Origin: Terana coerulea
Taxonomy: Eukaryota; Basidiomycota; Agaricomycetes; Polyporales; Phanerochaetaceae
Direction: 5' to 3'
Length of the DNA stretch: 64,000 nt
NCBI GenBank assembly: GCA_024811115.1
Contig: JAKOGH010000664.1
Span: 1-64,000, forward strand
Shown: positions 1 to 12,241 of the stretch, piece by piece
Layout: every line of letters starts with the position of its first letter
Numbering within the stretch: position 1 is the first letter of the stretch
Program-made: the position numbers and the translations under genes
The notes under the pieces: generated by a model
Database searches by the model: none
What the model was told of the DNA's origin: nothing
The model's input: only the letters and a program-made list of their open reading frames with translations

Positions 1-350
1 ACCTACGGAGGGGCCGCCAACCGATGAACCTAGACAGGGCCTGAAAAGAAGGGCTTTGTTTCAATTGCCATCAGAAAGAACACTTGTCGCGTGACTGCCC
101 CCTGCCGAAACAACCTCGCCAGGTGCACGGCGCTCCACGGAACCGCGATGAGGCTGATAATAAGCCCAAGCCGTCGTCGGCTCAAGCTAATTCGCTCCTG
201 TCACAATTTCCTCAGCGCTAGTCTACAGCGCTAGAGTGTAACATCGTCACGGGACACGCTACCCAGTCGTCACAACAGTGTTACAAGATGCTGATCAGCC
301 GCCATGACGAACGCATGGTTATCAGGGATATGCCTCATACGGACATAGGA
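1..350 (+). pseudogene. Gag 3' end with CCHC zinc knuckle
   Basis: A CX2CX4HX4C knuckle is encoded at 57-98 (C at 57 and 66, H at 81, C at 96), followed by a Pro/Arg/Lys-rich stretch as in Gag proteins. This would bind the element's RNA in the virus-like particle. The frame runs into stops at about 220 and is lost near 350, where unrelated sequence begins. It belongs with the pol remnant downstream. Confidence 0.75.
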
Positions 351-860
351 TCATGGACTCAGTTCTGATTCGTTCTAAACTATGACCTCACTATGAGGTC
401 ACTATGACATCGTGTATTGGTAGTGTACAGTAGCTAGATTAGAACATCTGGATAGTGTTGATGTTAGCATGATAGCTAGGTCAGATCTGATAAGGGAGTT
501 AAAGCGCGTATGCTCTGGCGCCTTAGTCATGGATCACCTGACTGTATCAGTTAGCAGTGGTATTAGAGGTCTTAGATAGTGTCTGGGGTCCCCACACATG
601 TATATAGGAGGCTGGTCTGGCTAAACCCCCGACTCAACAACATTGTTGATTCATATCCACTCTACTAGCTCTACTCAAGTCCCTCTGCTTTCCCCACCTC
701 TTTAAGTCATCCCAGCAGGTGAGTATTGTAGTTTGTGATAGTTCCCTGATGGAATGGAGGAACACATTCATCGTGGTAGAATCATCGCTCATGAAACTTC
801 TCAAGGGTTTCAAGGCTCGAAAGCACAGACGCGAAGAGCCTTGAATCATTTCTCAATTAC
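351..860. repeat. Interruption in the chromovirus, possibly an LTR fragment
   Basis: This block separates the zinc knuckle from the rest of the polyprotein and is not Gag-like in any frame. It has a TATA-like tract near 600 and an inverted CAACA/TGTTG pair near 640-650, as seen at LTR ends. I could not define both ends or a target duplication, so it may be a solo LTR or a fragment of another element. Confidence 0.35.
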
Positions 861-869
861 TGTACCATA

Positions 870-3800
870 GTGTTAGACGAATCATTGCAATGTTATTCTG
901 AAGAGGCGTCTGCTGAGCAGCGCGGCGGTTCAACACCGTGCTTAATTCCCCATTCATTACCAGAAAACACGCCTGCACCGATAGTAGAGAAAAAACCTGT
1001 GCCAAAACCCAAATGGGTAGAGAAGTCCCGGACTCCGGCGTGGATCCATCAGTGGACTACGTACAATGCCGAAGCGGCTGTTAAAATTCTGGAAGGATGG
1101 GTGCATGCAAAGCGTCGGGTAGATGCCACACTAGCAAGCGCCCAAAATATTGCTTTCATGTCACGCGATGAAGCAACTATATACCTTTCAGAATTAAAAA
1201 CCCGCCCGAGATACATCTGAGGCCGAAAAGGCAATCAGATTGATGTTCCAATGATTGTCACTACATTGGACTCTCTGAATCCTTCTGAAAGCGCTGTTAG
1301 ACTCTGGATGCACTGGATCTTCCATTAATCAGACATTTGTACAGGAACACAGCATTGCAACGACCAAATTGCCTGTCCCGATCCCAGTGTACAATGCCGA
1401 CGGCAGTCATAATGTCGGGCGGTCTGATCACAGAATGTGTCGATCTCAGAGTTAAGATTCAGGATCACGTGGAATGAATGTCATTCGCTGTCACAAACCT
1501 TGGAAATACTTCTATTTTCCTCAGTTATAAGTGGTTGAATTACACAACCCATCAATCAACTAGAAAGATTGCACACTCCAGTTTGATAGATGTCCAGCCA
1601 CTTGTGATTATGTACAACACCTAATTGGCATTGAGGATGACAAACGCGAAATCCCGAATGATCTGGAGGCTCATCTTAAGGAAGGGGAACAAATCTTCGT
1701 TTTCGACTGGCAGCGCTATGTCGCAACAGGCGGCACTCACATCCGTGCTAAAACCAACGTGGCTATGGATCTGGCAATCAAAGAAAACGCTAAAAAGCAA
1801 AGAAACCCTTCGAGGAACTTGTCCCTGAGCACTATCATGAGTACAAGGACGTCTTTGCTAAAGAAAACTTCGATTCACTGCCGAACGACGTCCGTGGGAT
1901 TACGCGATTGAGCTGACGCCAGGTGCTATGCCGGTGGGAGGAAAATCATACCTCACACGCTAAATGAACAGAAAGCACTAGATGACTTTTAGAAGAGAAC
2001 CTTCGATTCGGACGCATCCGCCCTTTTAAGTCACCCCGCAGCTCCGTTCTTCTTTGTCAAAAGAAAGATGGCTCACTTCGACCAGTACAGGACTACCACA
2101 AGCTTAACGATTTAACAATCAAGAATCATTACCCACTTCCTTTGATCCAGAAACTGGTAGACAAGCTGAAAGGGTCCAAGTACTTCACGAAGTTGGACGT
2201 CAGATGGAGCTACAACAACATCCGAATCAAGGAAGGCTGACGAGGAGAAAGCGGCTTTCATCACAAACCGTGGACTCTTTGAACCCCTAGTCATGTTCTT
2301 CTGTCTCATCAATTCACCAGCCACGCTCCAGATAATGATGAACGACATCTTCCGAGATCTGATCCAGGAAGGACACGTGATGGTCTACATCAACGACATC
2401 ATGATCTATACCAAGAATCTGGAAGAACACCGTTGCATTGTGCAGCGAGTTCTGGATGTGATGCGGGAACACTGGTTGTACCTCAAGGCAGAGAAGTGCG
2501 AATTCGAACGGCTTGAGATTGAGTACCTTGGCATGATCATCTCTGAAGGACAAGTCCAGATGGATCCAGTCAAAGTAGAAGGCATCAGGAAATGGCTGAA
2601 GCCCACACGCAAACGGGACATTCAGGTGTTCCTCCGCTTTACCAACTTCTACCGGAGATTCATCAAAGACTTTGGCAAGATTGCAAAGCCGCTCACCTCT
2701 CTTACCGGCAACACCACAATTGTATGGAACCCCGAGCAAGCCGAAGCTTTCAAAGAACTCAAGAACCGCATCTGTTCCGCTTCCAGTCCTAGCAATGCCC
2801 ATGGACGAGGACAAGTTCCGAATTGAATGTGACGCTTCTGACTTCGCTTACGGTGCAACTCTGGAACAACACCAGGATGGTAAATGGAAGCCTGTCACAT
2901 TCCTCTCTAAAGCGTTCACAGCCACCGAGCGCAACTATGAGATCTATGATAAAGAACTCATGTCCATCATGTCAGCACTTGACAAATGGCGCCAGTACCT
3001 GATGGGCGCTCGGCAGGACTTCGAGATCTGGACAGATCACAAGAACTTAGAGTACTTCTGGAAGCCACAGAAGCTGAATCGACGGCAAGCGCGATGGTGT
3101 GCCAAACTTGCCGAGTATTATTTCTTGCTTCAGCACAAACCCGGTCGGACCAATGGAAAGGCAGATGGACTCGCGACAGTCTGGATACGAGAATGGAAAG
3201 GACGATAACATAGACATTGTAGTACTAAAACCGGAACACTTTTCTGAATTATCTCTACATAGTATAGATCAGCACATGCTCGACGGACTAGCCACGGAAT
3301 GGCTTGTAGATATTAAAAAGCACAAAGCTAATAAGGACAAAGTAGTTATAATAGCGCTAGCAAAAAGGAGATGGACTGGAAGGAAGATGAAGAAGGATTG
3401 GTTACCTGGAAAGATCGCATCTACGTCCTCGTACATCAGAAACTTCGTGAACAGATCATCAAGCATCACCATGACTTATACCTCATCAGACACCCGGCCA
3501 ACACAAGACCCACGAGTTGATCACATGCAACTACTGGTGGCCACGCATTTGCGGAGACATCAGGAAGTACGTTGAGGGATGTGTCGACTGCCAGAAGACC
3601 AAAGTTCACACCAGATCCAAACTCAGCCCGCTCCATCCAAATGAAATCGCCTCTTGACCCTGGGAGATCATCTCTGTCAACAAAATTGGTCTACTCCCCC
3701 GTCATTAGGATTCGATGCCATCATCGTGATTGTCTGTATGTTCTCCAAACAGATAATCTGCATTCCCTCCACCATCGAGCTCAATGCGTAAGGATGGAGC

Positions 3801-4720
3801 AAAATCCTGCGTAACCATGTTGTTGCCCATCACGGCATCCCGCGAAAGATCATTAGCGATCAAGGAGCAGAGTTCAAAAATGAGTACATATCTGAACTCT
3901 ATAAGTCTCTGGGAATCGAAGCCAATGCATCCACGGCCTACCATCCACAGACCGACGGTTAGACGGAACGGATTAATGCTGAAGTCGAACAGTACCTCCG
4001 ACTTTTCATCAACTACTGACAATCCGATTGGGCCGAATGGCTACCCCTCACATTGTTCTTGTACAATAACAAAGTCAATAGCTTCACTGAACAAACTCTG
4101 TTCTTTGTCAACAAAGGCTACCACCCTAACTCCGGAAATGAACCCTACCGGAGTAAGAAGGAAACCGTGAGAGACTTTGTAAATCGAATGAAATCAGTGC
4201 AAGAAGAAACGCAGGCAGCTATCGGATTAGCACAGGAGACGATGAAGCGCTTCCATAACTGGTGGAAAGGGAAAACACGCGAATACAAGCCAGGAGACCT
4301 TGTATGGCTCGAAGGGACCAACATCACCACAGATCAACCAATGAAAAAGCTTGACAACAAACACTACGGCCCATTCAAAGTCAAACAGAAACACGGGCGC
4401 CTCTGCTTACAAGCTTGAACTCTCCAAAGCTTGGAGAAAGATCTATCCCATGATCAATGAAATGTGGCTCTCACCGTTCGGAACCCTCTTACAAATCCCA
4501 GGCACGTGAACCGGAAGTACCCGATTTGATCGATGGCCAAGAAGAACACAAAGTCGAGGAGATTCTAGACGCCAAGTTAGACAAAGGGATTCTCAAATAC
4601 AAGGTTCTATGGAAGCACAAAACCGGTTCAGCGCGAAGTACACATGGGAACCACGATCCAGCCTTACCTACTGTTAAGATCTCATCGATGCTTTCTACAA
4701 GCGCGTACCAGGCGCGCCTC
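870..4720 (+). pseudogene. Chromovirus pol: protease, RT, RNase H, integrase, chromodomain
   Basis: Protease: an ALLDSGCTGS-type active site at about 1285-1320. Reverse transcriptase: about 1830-2700, with RPVQDY and LDVRW motifs near 2080-2210 and the catalytic box at 2389-2400 reading YIND instead of YxDD. RNase H: about 2810-3190 with the ECDAS and TDHKNLEYF motifs. Integrase: about 3430-4420, with an HHCC-like finger ending in CVDCQK near 3580, then SDQGAEF (about 3857) and the AYHPQTDG stretch (about 3940) followed by the Glu of the DDE triad. A chromodomain-like segment (VEEILDAKL...KYKVLWK) lies at about 4550-4620 and would direct integration to modified histones. Several in-frame stops (one right after the PQTDG motif at 3960) and frame changes disable it. 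Family assignment is firm; activity is excluded. Confidence 0.9.
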
Positions 4721-4877
4721 ATCCTTGACTATCTGAATTCCCCCCGCCGTGTTCGCCTCAATATCAATCAGTTCATCGGACATATCGGTTCCAGGCTATA
4801 CAATTGGAAAATAGGTCATACAGATAGAGACACCGAGTTCTATAAATCACGTGGACGTGATCCTTAGAGAGGGGTTA

Positions 4878-5194
4878 TGTCATGAACTTCTGGGCGTCTC
4901 TAGGGTATTCTTTTCATTTCCATTGTCTTCTACCCCTATCTATTGTTCTCTCATCGATACCGTGGTTTCCGTATGTTTCTCTATTGTTCTGGACCGCTCT
5001 AGTACATACACGAGGATACCGGGTGGTACTGTACAGTTTAGGACTACACATATATAAGTAGCTACCGTCTGCAATAGAGAAAGCCAGTCTCGAGCTGGTC
5101 TGTTTCCCAGCTAGTTACTCGGAGACCGCACCACTACTTCCGTCCTCAGTTGAGAGTGTCGCACCTGGTACAGTTGTACTAGTTGTTGTTGACA
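4878..5194 (+). repeat. 3' LTR of the chromovirus
   Basis: It follows a purine-rich tract (AGAGAGGGG, about 4866-4874), begins TGTCA and ends TGACA, the inverted ends expected of an LTR. A TATA-like stretch (ATATATAAG) lies at about 5048-5056. The 5' partner is outside the window, so the right boundary is inferred from the inverted ends only. Confidence 0.6.
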
Positions 5195-8100
5195 GCTGTC
5201 ATGTCTGCATTAGATAGCCATGCAGCACAGAGCAGACTGCGTCATGCTCACTTGTACGCTTTGAGCACGGACGCCATTGATGCAATCCCTGTATGTTGAT
5301 ACAGCTAAAGCTTGGAGTATGAAAGAAAGGAGGGTGTGCACTATCTGTGGTGCAGAGCTTCGCATCATCCACACGTGTTATGACAATTAGCAGAAAGGTG
5401 CCCAGCAGCTACACCGGGCTTTCAAGCAGCGGCGAGCAACACCTGGCAGCTGTCAGGTCTTTCGTGGATAGAGACGGTGAAGGAGACGCTGCAGAAGGCA
5501 AGCTGTATGATTGAGAACAATGAGCGCAAGCTCGATGTGGCATGGCGCTGTAGCGGAGGGGCAGGAGCTCACGTGCTAGATAACCCAAACTTAGATCATC
5601 TCAGACTTGTGATCGTTAAGTTACTGCATTCGTTTATCAATCACCGCCCGGCTACCTCCGTAGTTTAGCGCCCGCCAGCAAACTTCGGATTTCGACCTTT
5701 CGAGCGGCCCTGAGCTCCTTCCTCCTCATTCTTTCTCAATTCCACTAGCGGTGCTATGTAGCTATGGGTAGGTACATAGATCTCACTGCAACGACAGAGC
5801 AAAGCCTCCGTCGGGCGGACCAAGCTGTGGAGTGCCCATCAGGCGCTTGGCACCGGTGATGGTGCATCAAAACGAAATCCATCCTCGGACGTCTTGTCAA
5901 CCGTAGTATGAAGGCTTCCAAGTCATTTTCACAATTCCAAGTCTGCACCAAATTGGTGCTTGATTATGTAATGCTCGAGCTGATCGGCTAGAGTGGATTA
6001 TAGAGCGCTACTTACCTTCCTCCGACCTCTGACAGCAGTCATGGCTCAGCCAAAACTGTATGTTGAAATGAATCACGGCCGTATACAAATAATAATTGTG
6101 TACTGGCATTAAACTCGGATTAGCTGTGTCAGTCACAACACGCGCATTGTACTGCAGATAACCATGTCCGAACAGTGTGCGATGCCAGCAAAAATGACGG
6201 GTTCAAAGGCCGGTAAGTTTACTATGTGTCAGTGAGAGAAAACACGTACAAATTGATGTGGCCCCAACAATTTCAGAGATGGACTCTCATGTCATAGTTG
6301 GGGACTATGCGGGCACACGGTTGGCTCGGGCATCTTACTTAGCATCTGGTGCATCAGCGCATCAGCGCATCAGTGCGCCACAAAGACCTTTGGTTTCTTC
6401 CTTGGCATGGTGACTGCTCTACTGTCTCATTCGTTTTATGCTACTACATCTTGAAGTCTTGGCTCTCCTGCTGCCTGCTGTTCTTCCTGGGCACTGTCAA
6501 AGACTTCCCTTACAGTACTCTGAGTGTGCGTACTGTTCTGTTCCGACTACTCACTGCTCAGGGCAATTACAGATCACGGGCACGGAGCCGGGAGGGCTCT
6601 GGCCGCTGTTTACATATAGTCGGTCGCTGATCGTACTGCTAGTTGACACCATGTGACCTGCATAGTCGTATCTTTACTTTCTTGGGCCAGCGGCGTCGTC
6701 AACCAACTCTCACCACTTGGGCCGTAATCACACAGTTCAACCTCACTCCGGCAGGGTTACTTATTGCCTTCGCAGATAGGCCCCATTTATCTGCTTATGG
6801 CATCTGCATTACAATAAATTTTTGTAGCGGAAAGTAGTATTTCGGTTCAACAACCAAAGCTCTGCCTAACCGAATGTCCTCATTTCTATCATCTGGAAAA
6901 GGTGTGGTTCAATATAGGAGTATATAGCTGTTATAGTCATTATACCACTTTTCGGTTATCCCCGAATATATAGCAGTATTTAGCAGTCTGCCAGCCTTTG
7001 TAGCGGCCTGTAGCTCTGGCCTAGAGTATAAAGTTGAATATAGTCAGGATATTGGATGTACTATAGGCTCTACAAGTCACTATAACTACTATAGATCACT
7101 ATGACATGCTATCCAATGTTGTCAACCAATAATCGGAATAAATGACATTTATTGGATCTACACTACAACATGCATGGCAGGGTTGTGCAAACCCATAATC
7201 AAGGAGGCTTTGAAGCTGTGCCATTATACTCGAGAGGTGTTACTGCGGAGAGGGTCAACACTTACACAGCGGGGAATGCATTCAGCATTGCTGAAGGTGT
7301 TATATGCCATGCTGCGCGTGAGCCAGAGTGCGTACGGGAGGGAGGTCCACGTGTCACACTTCTCCATGGCCTCAAGCTTGCCTCAACTTCCAGTTCCGGG
7401 TCCAGTCCAAGGAGCGGGCCCACAGGATAGCGAGTCACGATAAAGGTCTTCAGCATGCCACGGAATGAGCGGAGCTGATAATTGTCAGCATGCGAGGCTT
7501 CAGATGACCAGATGCAGCGCATAAACGCTCACCAAAAGCGACCTTTGCAGAAGTCAATGACCTACTGATAGACGGCGTACATCGTGTCCACCTCATGCGA
7601 GCTCTCCTAAACCTCGTCAAGTACCGATGGAACCAGTTTCAGCACCAGTGGCTTCGGAAGTGTCACCTTGTAGCATAGTCAGTATGTAAGCAGGGACGGG
7701 ATATGCATGTGGGACCATTGAATCGAGCAAGCGACGGCATACCTGACATAGAGAGCGCGAATGGCGCTGTTGTTGACGTGGGCCCGGAAGCCGGCGTGGG
7801 CCATTTGCATCGTTGTTGGTCTGCTTTGACTGTATGGACTTCTCCCGGAGTTGTTCCTCGACGATGTGCGTGCCATAGAGTAGGCGGGGTATTGGCATCA
7901 GCGTCGAGCTCAAAGTCCTTAGCAGGAGAGGCGGTGGTAGCGGTGGCAGCGGTGGTGGTTCGAGTTCAAGATGTGTGGGAAGGTTGGAGTGTTGAAGCGG
8001 TCATATCAACAGCGAACTGTCAAACCTGCGAGCAAACTGTCAGCAAACGGCCAATACCAGTAGACTGCGTACCGTCAACTCATCGCCCGCGCTGACTTCC

Positions 8101-9676
8101 ACTTCCCGCCTTCTACGCTTCATTGCTTGAACTCCACGACCATGCCTAGAGACCGGAACGCCAGGACTGCTGGTTCCCCACCGCTGGAATTCTTGTGATT
8201 GCGACCGCATGATCATAAAGTCGCAGAGCTGTGATGAAACATCGATTTAAGGTATGTTAGTGCCTATATGACTGTCAATGAGATGTGTGAACGGGCTTGC
8301 CTTGAGAGACCTCGCGCGTGAACGGTAGTACTATGTAAGTCGTCGTCGAAGGAAGAGTTGAGTGGTGAGGAGCGCTGAGCGCGTTGAACTTAGAACATAA
8401 TACCAGCATAATCCGCGTGATGGCACTTCGATTTACATAAGCGCCCCGCGGTTTGCACCAGACTGCTATTTCATCTCATCCCCGTTTGTTGTGGCACGGA
8501 TTACATAGGCTAGAAAGGTCGAATGCGCTGCAGTGTAAGCACAACTAGCGATACGTAGCACCGTACCCATACTACTTGAGCACTTATAGTACCCAGCCGT
8601 GCTATATCGGCTACAAGGGCTACATCGGCACGCTCCGCGCTTGCCGCTCTAGGTGCGCTATATATTGCTATATTCCTGCTACCAATGCTACGAGCTTGAG
8701 GATTTTCCAGATGATACATATTTGATACCTCCATTCAAGAACTAATCTTGCCGCTACCTTTGCGCTTCATATCAAGGGTACAAAGATTGTGCAGAGAAGA
8801 AGCGGAGGGGAACTCCTGGAACCGGTGACTATTTGGGCTTGGCAGAACGCCGTCGAGCACAATACGCATTCGGATAGCTCCAATTCGATGTGTAGCAGAT
8901 CCCCGTTCGGCCCTCCTGTTATGGTTCACCAGATATTTGTTCTAGAACAGATTGTGTAAGGCGTGTGGTCCAATGACTCACCCTCGGAGGTTCCACTGCA
9001 ACGGTATTAGTGACCAGCTTACTTAATTGAACCTCATCTGAATGGAGTAATCTGTCGTCCATCCCGCTTTAGCTTCCCCAACGCCGTGATATGAATACAT
9101 ACCTTATTCAATGTGCCGTGCACAGCCAATAGTACGTTGTGTACCCACAGTGCGCGCTCTTCCGATCATTGGCTGCGCACGAGCGTCGATATCAAGAACA
9201 CTGGGGTATCATCCTTCGCGCAGATAATAGTTCTCGAGAACTACACCGTAGACGGCCCTGGTACGCATCAGAGCATCTTTGGACTATGATTCATGGAGCT
9301 GGGCAACCACTCACGGTGGGATGTACTCCTAGTCTGACGTACGTACTGTGGTGTGACAACAATGTACCGAGAAGGTGAAAGGTGCGCTTTAAGCACCTAC
9401 ATCAGCAACTCAGCAAATGCGCAGTGCTTGGGGGACATACCATGCACCATGTGGAAACATGCCCCAGCTTCCAGCCGAGTAACGAAGGAAAGTAGAAGCT
9501 GTTCTGCTCCGCACCCCCATCTCGGTCACTGACTGGACACGCAGGCGACTAGTCTCACTGTACCGTACGTCAACTATTCACAGCCGCCCTCTACACCGCT
9601 TCGTTTTTACATCTGTGTGACAACTCCTAAGATCGAGTTTCCACGATTGCAACTAAGTAACTTCATACCGCGACTA
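5195..9676. other. Intergenic, no recognisable gene
   Basis: Only short open frames occur (none above about 130 codons), none with a motif I recognise and none that can be joined by plausible splice sites. The stretch 6840-7140 is AT-rich and rich in TATAG-type words. The region probably holds eroded repeats; I cannot name them. Confidence 0.5.
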
Positions 9677-9820
9677 TGCCCGCTTTCGTACCTGGCAGTC
9701 GTGGTTAGGACTCGAGTGATAATGTAATGTATACAGCTCACCGAAATCCATTGCGCACGCTTGGGTGTTTGCCCCTCATGCCGATGACGTTTCCCCGCGC
9801 GACCCATTATTTTGACATGT
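9677..9820 (+). repeat. 144-bp repeat, left copy
   Basis: It aligns without gaps, by eye at about 80% identity, with 30534-30677 in the same orientation. Shared landmarks are GCTTTCGTACCTGGC near the start and GCGCGACCC followed by TTATTTTGACAT at the end. The two copies lie just outside the first biosynthetic cluster. Family unknown. Confidence 0.8.
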
Positions 9821-10099
9821 GTTGCGTACAATGCGCATGCGGGCGTTTGACATATACTACCATCTTAACTCACTGTCTATGCCCTTGACCTGGTCATCGT
9901 GGCATCGAAGCTGAACCATGGAAAAAGCTTGCATTTACAAAATAGTGAGAAGTGCCTTACAACGACAGCAGTTTGAGCCAGCTACAGAAAAGATAACATA
10001 CTTGAGAATGACGTCCGAAACCACACCAGTCGTATACAGGACAGTCCGAGATATCCTAAACCATGGCGAAAGAGTCCGTTTTCCGTATCCATTCACGCT

Positions 10100-11408
10100 C
10101 TACACACCGTACACACCATTCAAGAAGCGGCTAATCTCAGCCAACGCCTGCGTACGCTCCGGCTCGTACCACGTAAGGAGAAGAAAATCGTGGAAAGCGT
10201 CTGGATATTCTAGGTACAACACCTTGTCTTCGCCGTTATCGCGGATAAGCCGATCGCGGAAGGTGCGCATGCCATCCACAGTTTGCTCCAAGGAACCAGC
10301 AATAATGCAAGTGGGCGGATAGCCTGTGAACAGCCCATCCACCCGCGAAAGCTTCAGCGACGCAGGCGAAAGCCATGCGTTGGTGGCCAGTTCGCTGGCA
10401 TCGAGGGCACCGCGGATACTAGAGGCACTGTAACCGTTCTCGAGGATAACCTGCACGAAGTCCGTATGGGCGTTGGCTTTCATGGTGGACTCAGGAGTGC
10501 CGTCGTGAGTGCACCCCCAATCCATGGTGGGCGACAGGAGGATGAGGGCACCGGGAGAGGGAAGAGCGGAGTTGTTGGAGATGGCTAGGTATCGTGCGAG
10601 GGAGGCGGCGAGATGACCGCCGGAGGAGTCGCCGCCGACAACGATGTTCTCCGGGCGGAAGCCGAGGGTCTTGACAAGATAGTAGTAGCCGGATAATGTG
10701 TCGATCAAAGGCGCAGGGAAATGATTCTCGGCCTTGAAAGGCGCAGATGACGAGAGGCGATAGTCGACGCAAAACGCCCGGTCGCAAACGCCATTGCATG
10801 CCTCGACAATACTGCGAGGGATGTTGGCAGCGAGGGAACCGGGTGCCCCAGAACCAATCTATCAACTGTCAGACTTCCAGCTAGGGATGATTGACGGGAA
10901 CACATACGACGTATCCTCCACCTAAGGATTGAAAGTTTCAACAAACGCGTTACAAAGTGGGAAGAAGCTGACGCACCGTGAAGGAAGTACAGCACTCGCT
11001 CTCCTTTGGCAGCAGGCTGCCCGTGCTTGCCACTGCTGTCCCTAGCACCATACCAATAGCCGTAGACCTGGACAGGCTCTACCTGGTTCCTCTGCGCCAT
11101 TTGAGCAACCTCCCCACGATCATTTCTGCGGGGAGTGGATCAACCCATGCGAAGCCCTTGGCCTCAGGGTTGACGGAGTCCTTCTCGGGGTTGCCATCAG
11201 GAGGGGGGAAACCGATGTCGTAGAACAGCTTCGTGGACGCATCGATGACTTTGAAAGTGAGCGCACGACGGAATGACCATGTGCGTTTGGGTCGGAGGGA
11301 AGGGATAGAGGACAGTACCGTCCAGTAAGGAAGGCGAAAGAACAGGATGCTGACGAGCGAGTACAGGAGGTAGACCGACTTGAGAGGTTGAGTGCGGAAG
11401 GTGAACAT
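10100..11408 (-). CDS. Alpha/beta hydrolase of the hormone-sensitive-lipase type
   Basis: Probable esterase or acyl transferase of about 400 residues. The start at 11408 (MFTFRTQPLK) gives the N-terminal hydrophobic helix common in basidiomycete members. Introns at 10922-10976 and 10859-10907 restore the frame: the first joins LH|GGGYV, making the HGGG oxyanion motif, the second leads into IGSGAPGS. The nucleophile is Ser in GGDSSGGH (about 10630), the acid is likely the Asp in SLEQTVDG (about 10275) and the base His in AFHDF (about 10190). Exon 1 changes frame near 11110-11116, explained by one missing G in a G run. It is head-to-head with the seven-TM gene. In the cluster it could hydrolyse or transfer an ester (fumagillin's Fma-AT also has an alpha/beta-hydrolase fold), but the substrate is unknown. 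Confidence 0.85.
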
Positions 11409-12241
11409 GGTGGTCCCAAGCAGGCTGCAGACAGGTGGTGGAGTGAGGGAAGGGCGGACACAGGCAGTATAAGGGCGATGACAACCATGCGTTGTTTTCG
11501 CCACCCACGATGAAGCCGGGCGTGGGACATCTTCCAATGGACATTTACGGTATGACGAGTGATTGATACAGTCGGGTTGTGTAGAGTTCAGTCCGTGGAC
11601 ATCGTGGAGGCCGCAGCGAGAAGTCGAGGAGAAGCATCCAACTACTTGAAAACGAAGCTTGAGACCTTCACCTCCGCGCTCGGCGGGCCGAGCGCTCAGC
11701 GGACCAACCGGCGGGCTCGGGCTGATCCGAGATTGATCTCGCCGATTGGGCGATTAGTTCATCCTGCAGTCATGGACAAGTCGTGCCATTACTCGGCCAT
11801 TACAGTACTTACCGGACCTTCGGCGGTTCCACAGCGGTTCGTTCTCCCATAACTGATCACAACTGAATACTGACTTATGACCGTGGGCTTGCAGGAAGCT
11901 CGCCGGCGCAGCGTTGCTATCGGAGTACCAAAAGCCCGTTGACGGATTGAGAGTTCTGGCGCTGCCAGGCGACCACGCATGAGCGGCACTTCGTTGGCAA
12001 AAGCACGAGGTACAAGTACCGCTCGTTGCCTTTCATCATGATATTACCTTTCGACGCAAGGACGTCAGATGTGTCATATTTCTACAGACCGAATACTCTC
12101 AAGCAGCTGGAATAGCGTTGCGTGGTATTAAGACGCGGGCTGCGGAATTCCGTTCCACTAAGACTCGCACTCGAACTTCCCCCAGCGACTGGTTGGTATC
12201 GAATCGTGCGCAAGCCTGCATCCGCCCTCAAGCTCTCCGCC
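11409..12241. promoter_or_regulatory. Divergent intergenic region
   Basis: An 833-bp gap between the hydrolase (leftward) and the seven-TM gene (rightward) must hold both promoters. I see no TATA box or repeated operator that I can support. Confidence 0.4.

Larger units (their letters stand above)
1..5194 (+). mobile_element. Ty3/Gypsy chromovirus, degraded, 3' part
   Basis: The order gag zinc knuckle, aspartic protease, reverse transcriptase, RNase H, integrase, chromodomain, LTR is that of a Ty3/Gypsy chromovirus. The 5' LTR and the start of gag lie left of the window. Reading frames are broken by stops and shifts throughout and gag is interrupted at about 350-860, so the copy is dead. The catalytic YxDD box of the reverse transcriptase reads YIND. 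Confidence 0.9.
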
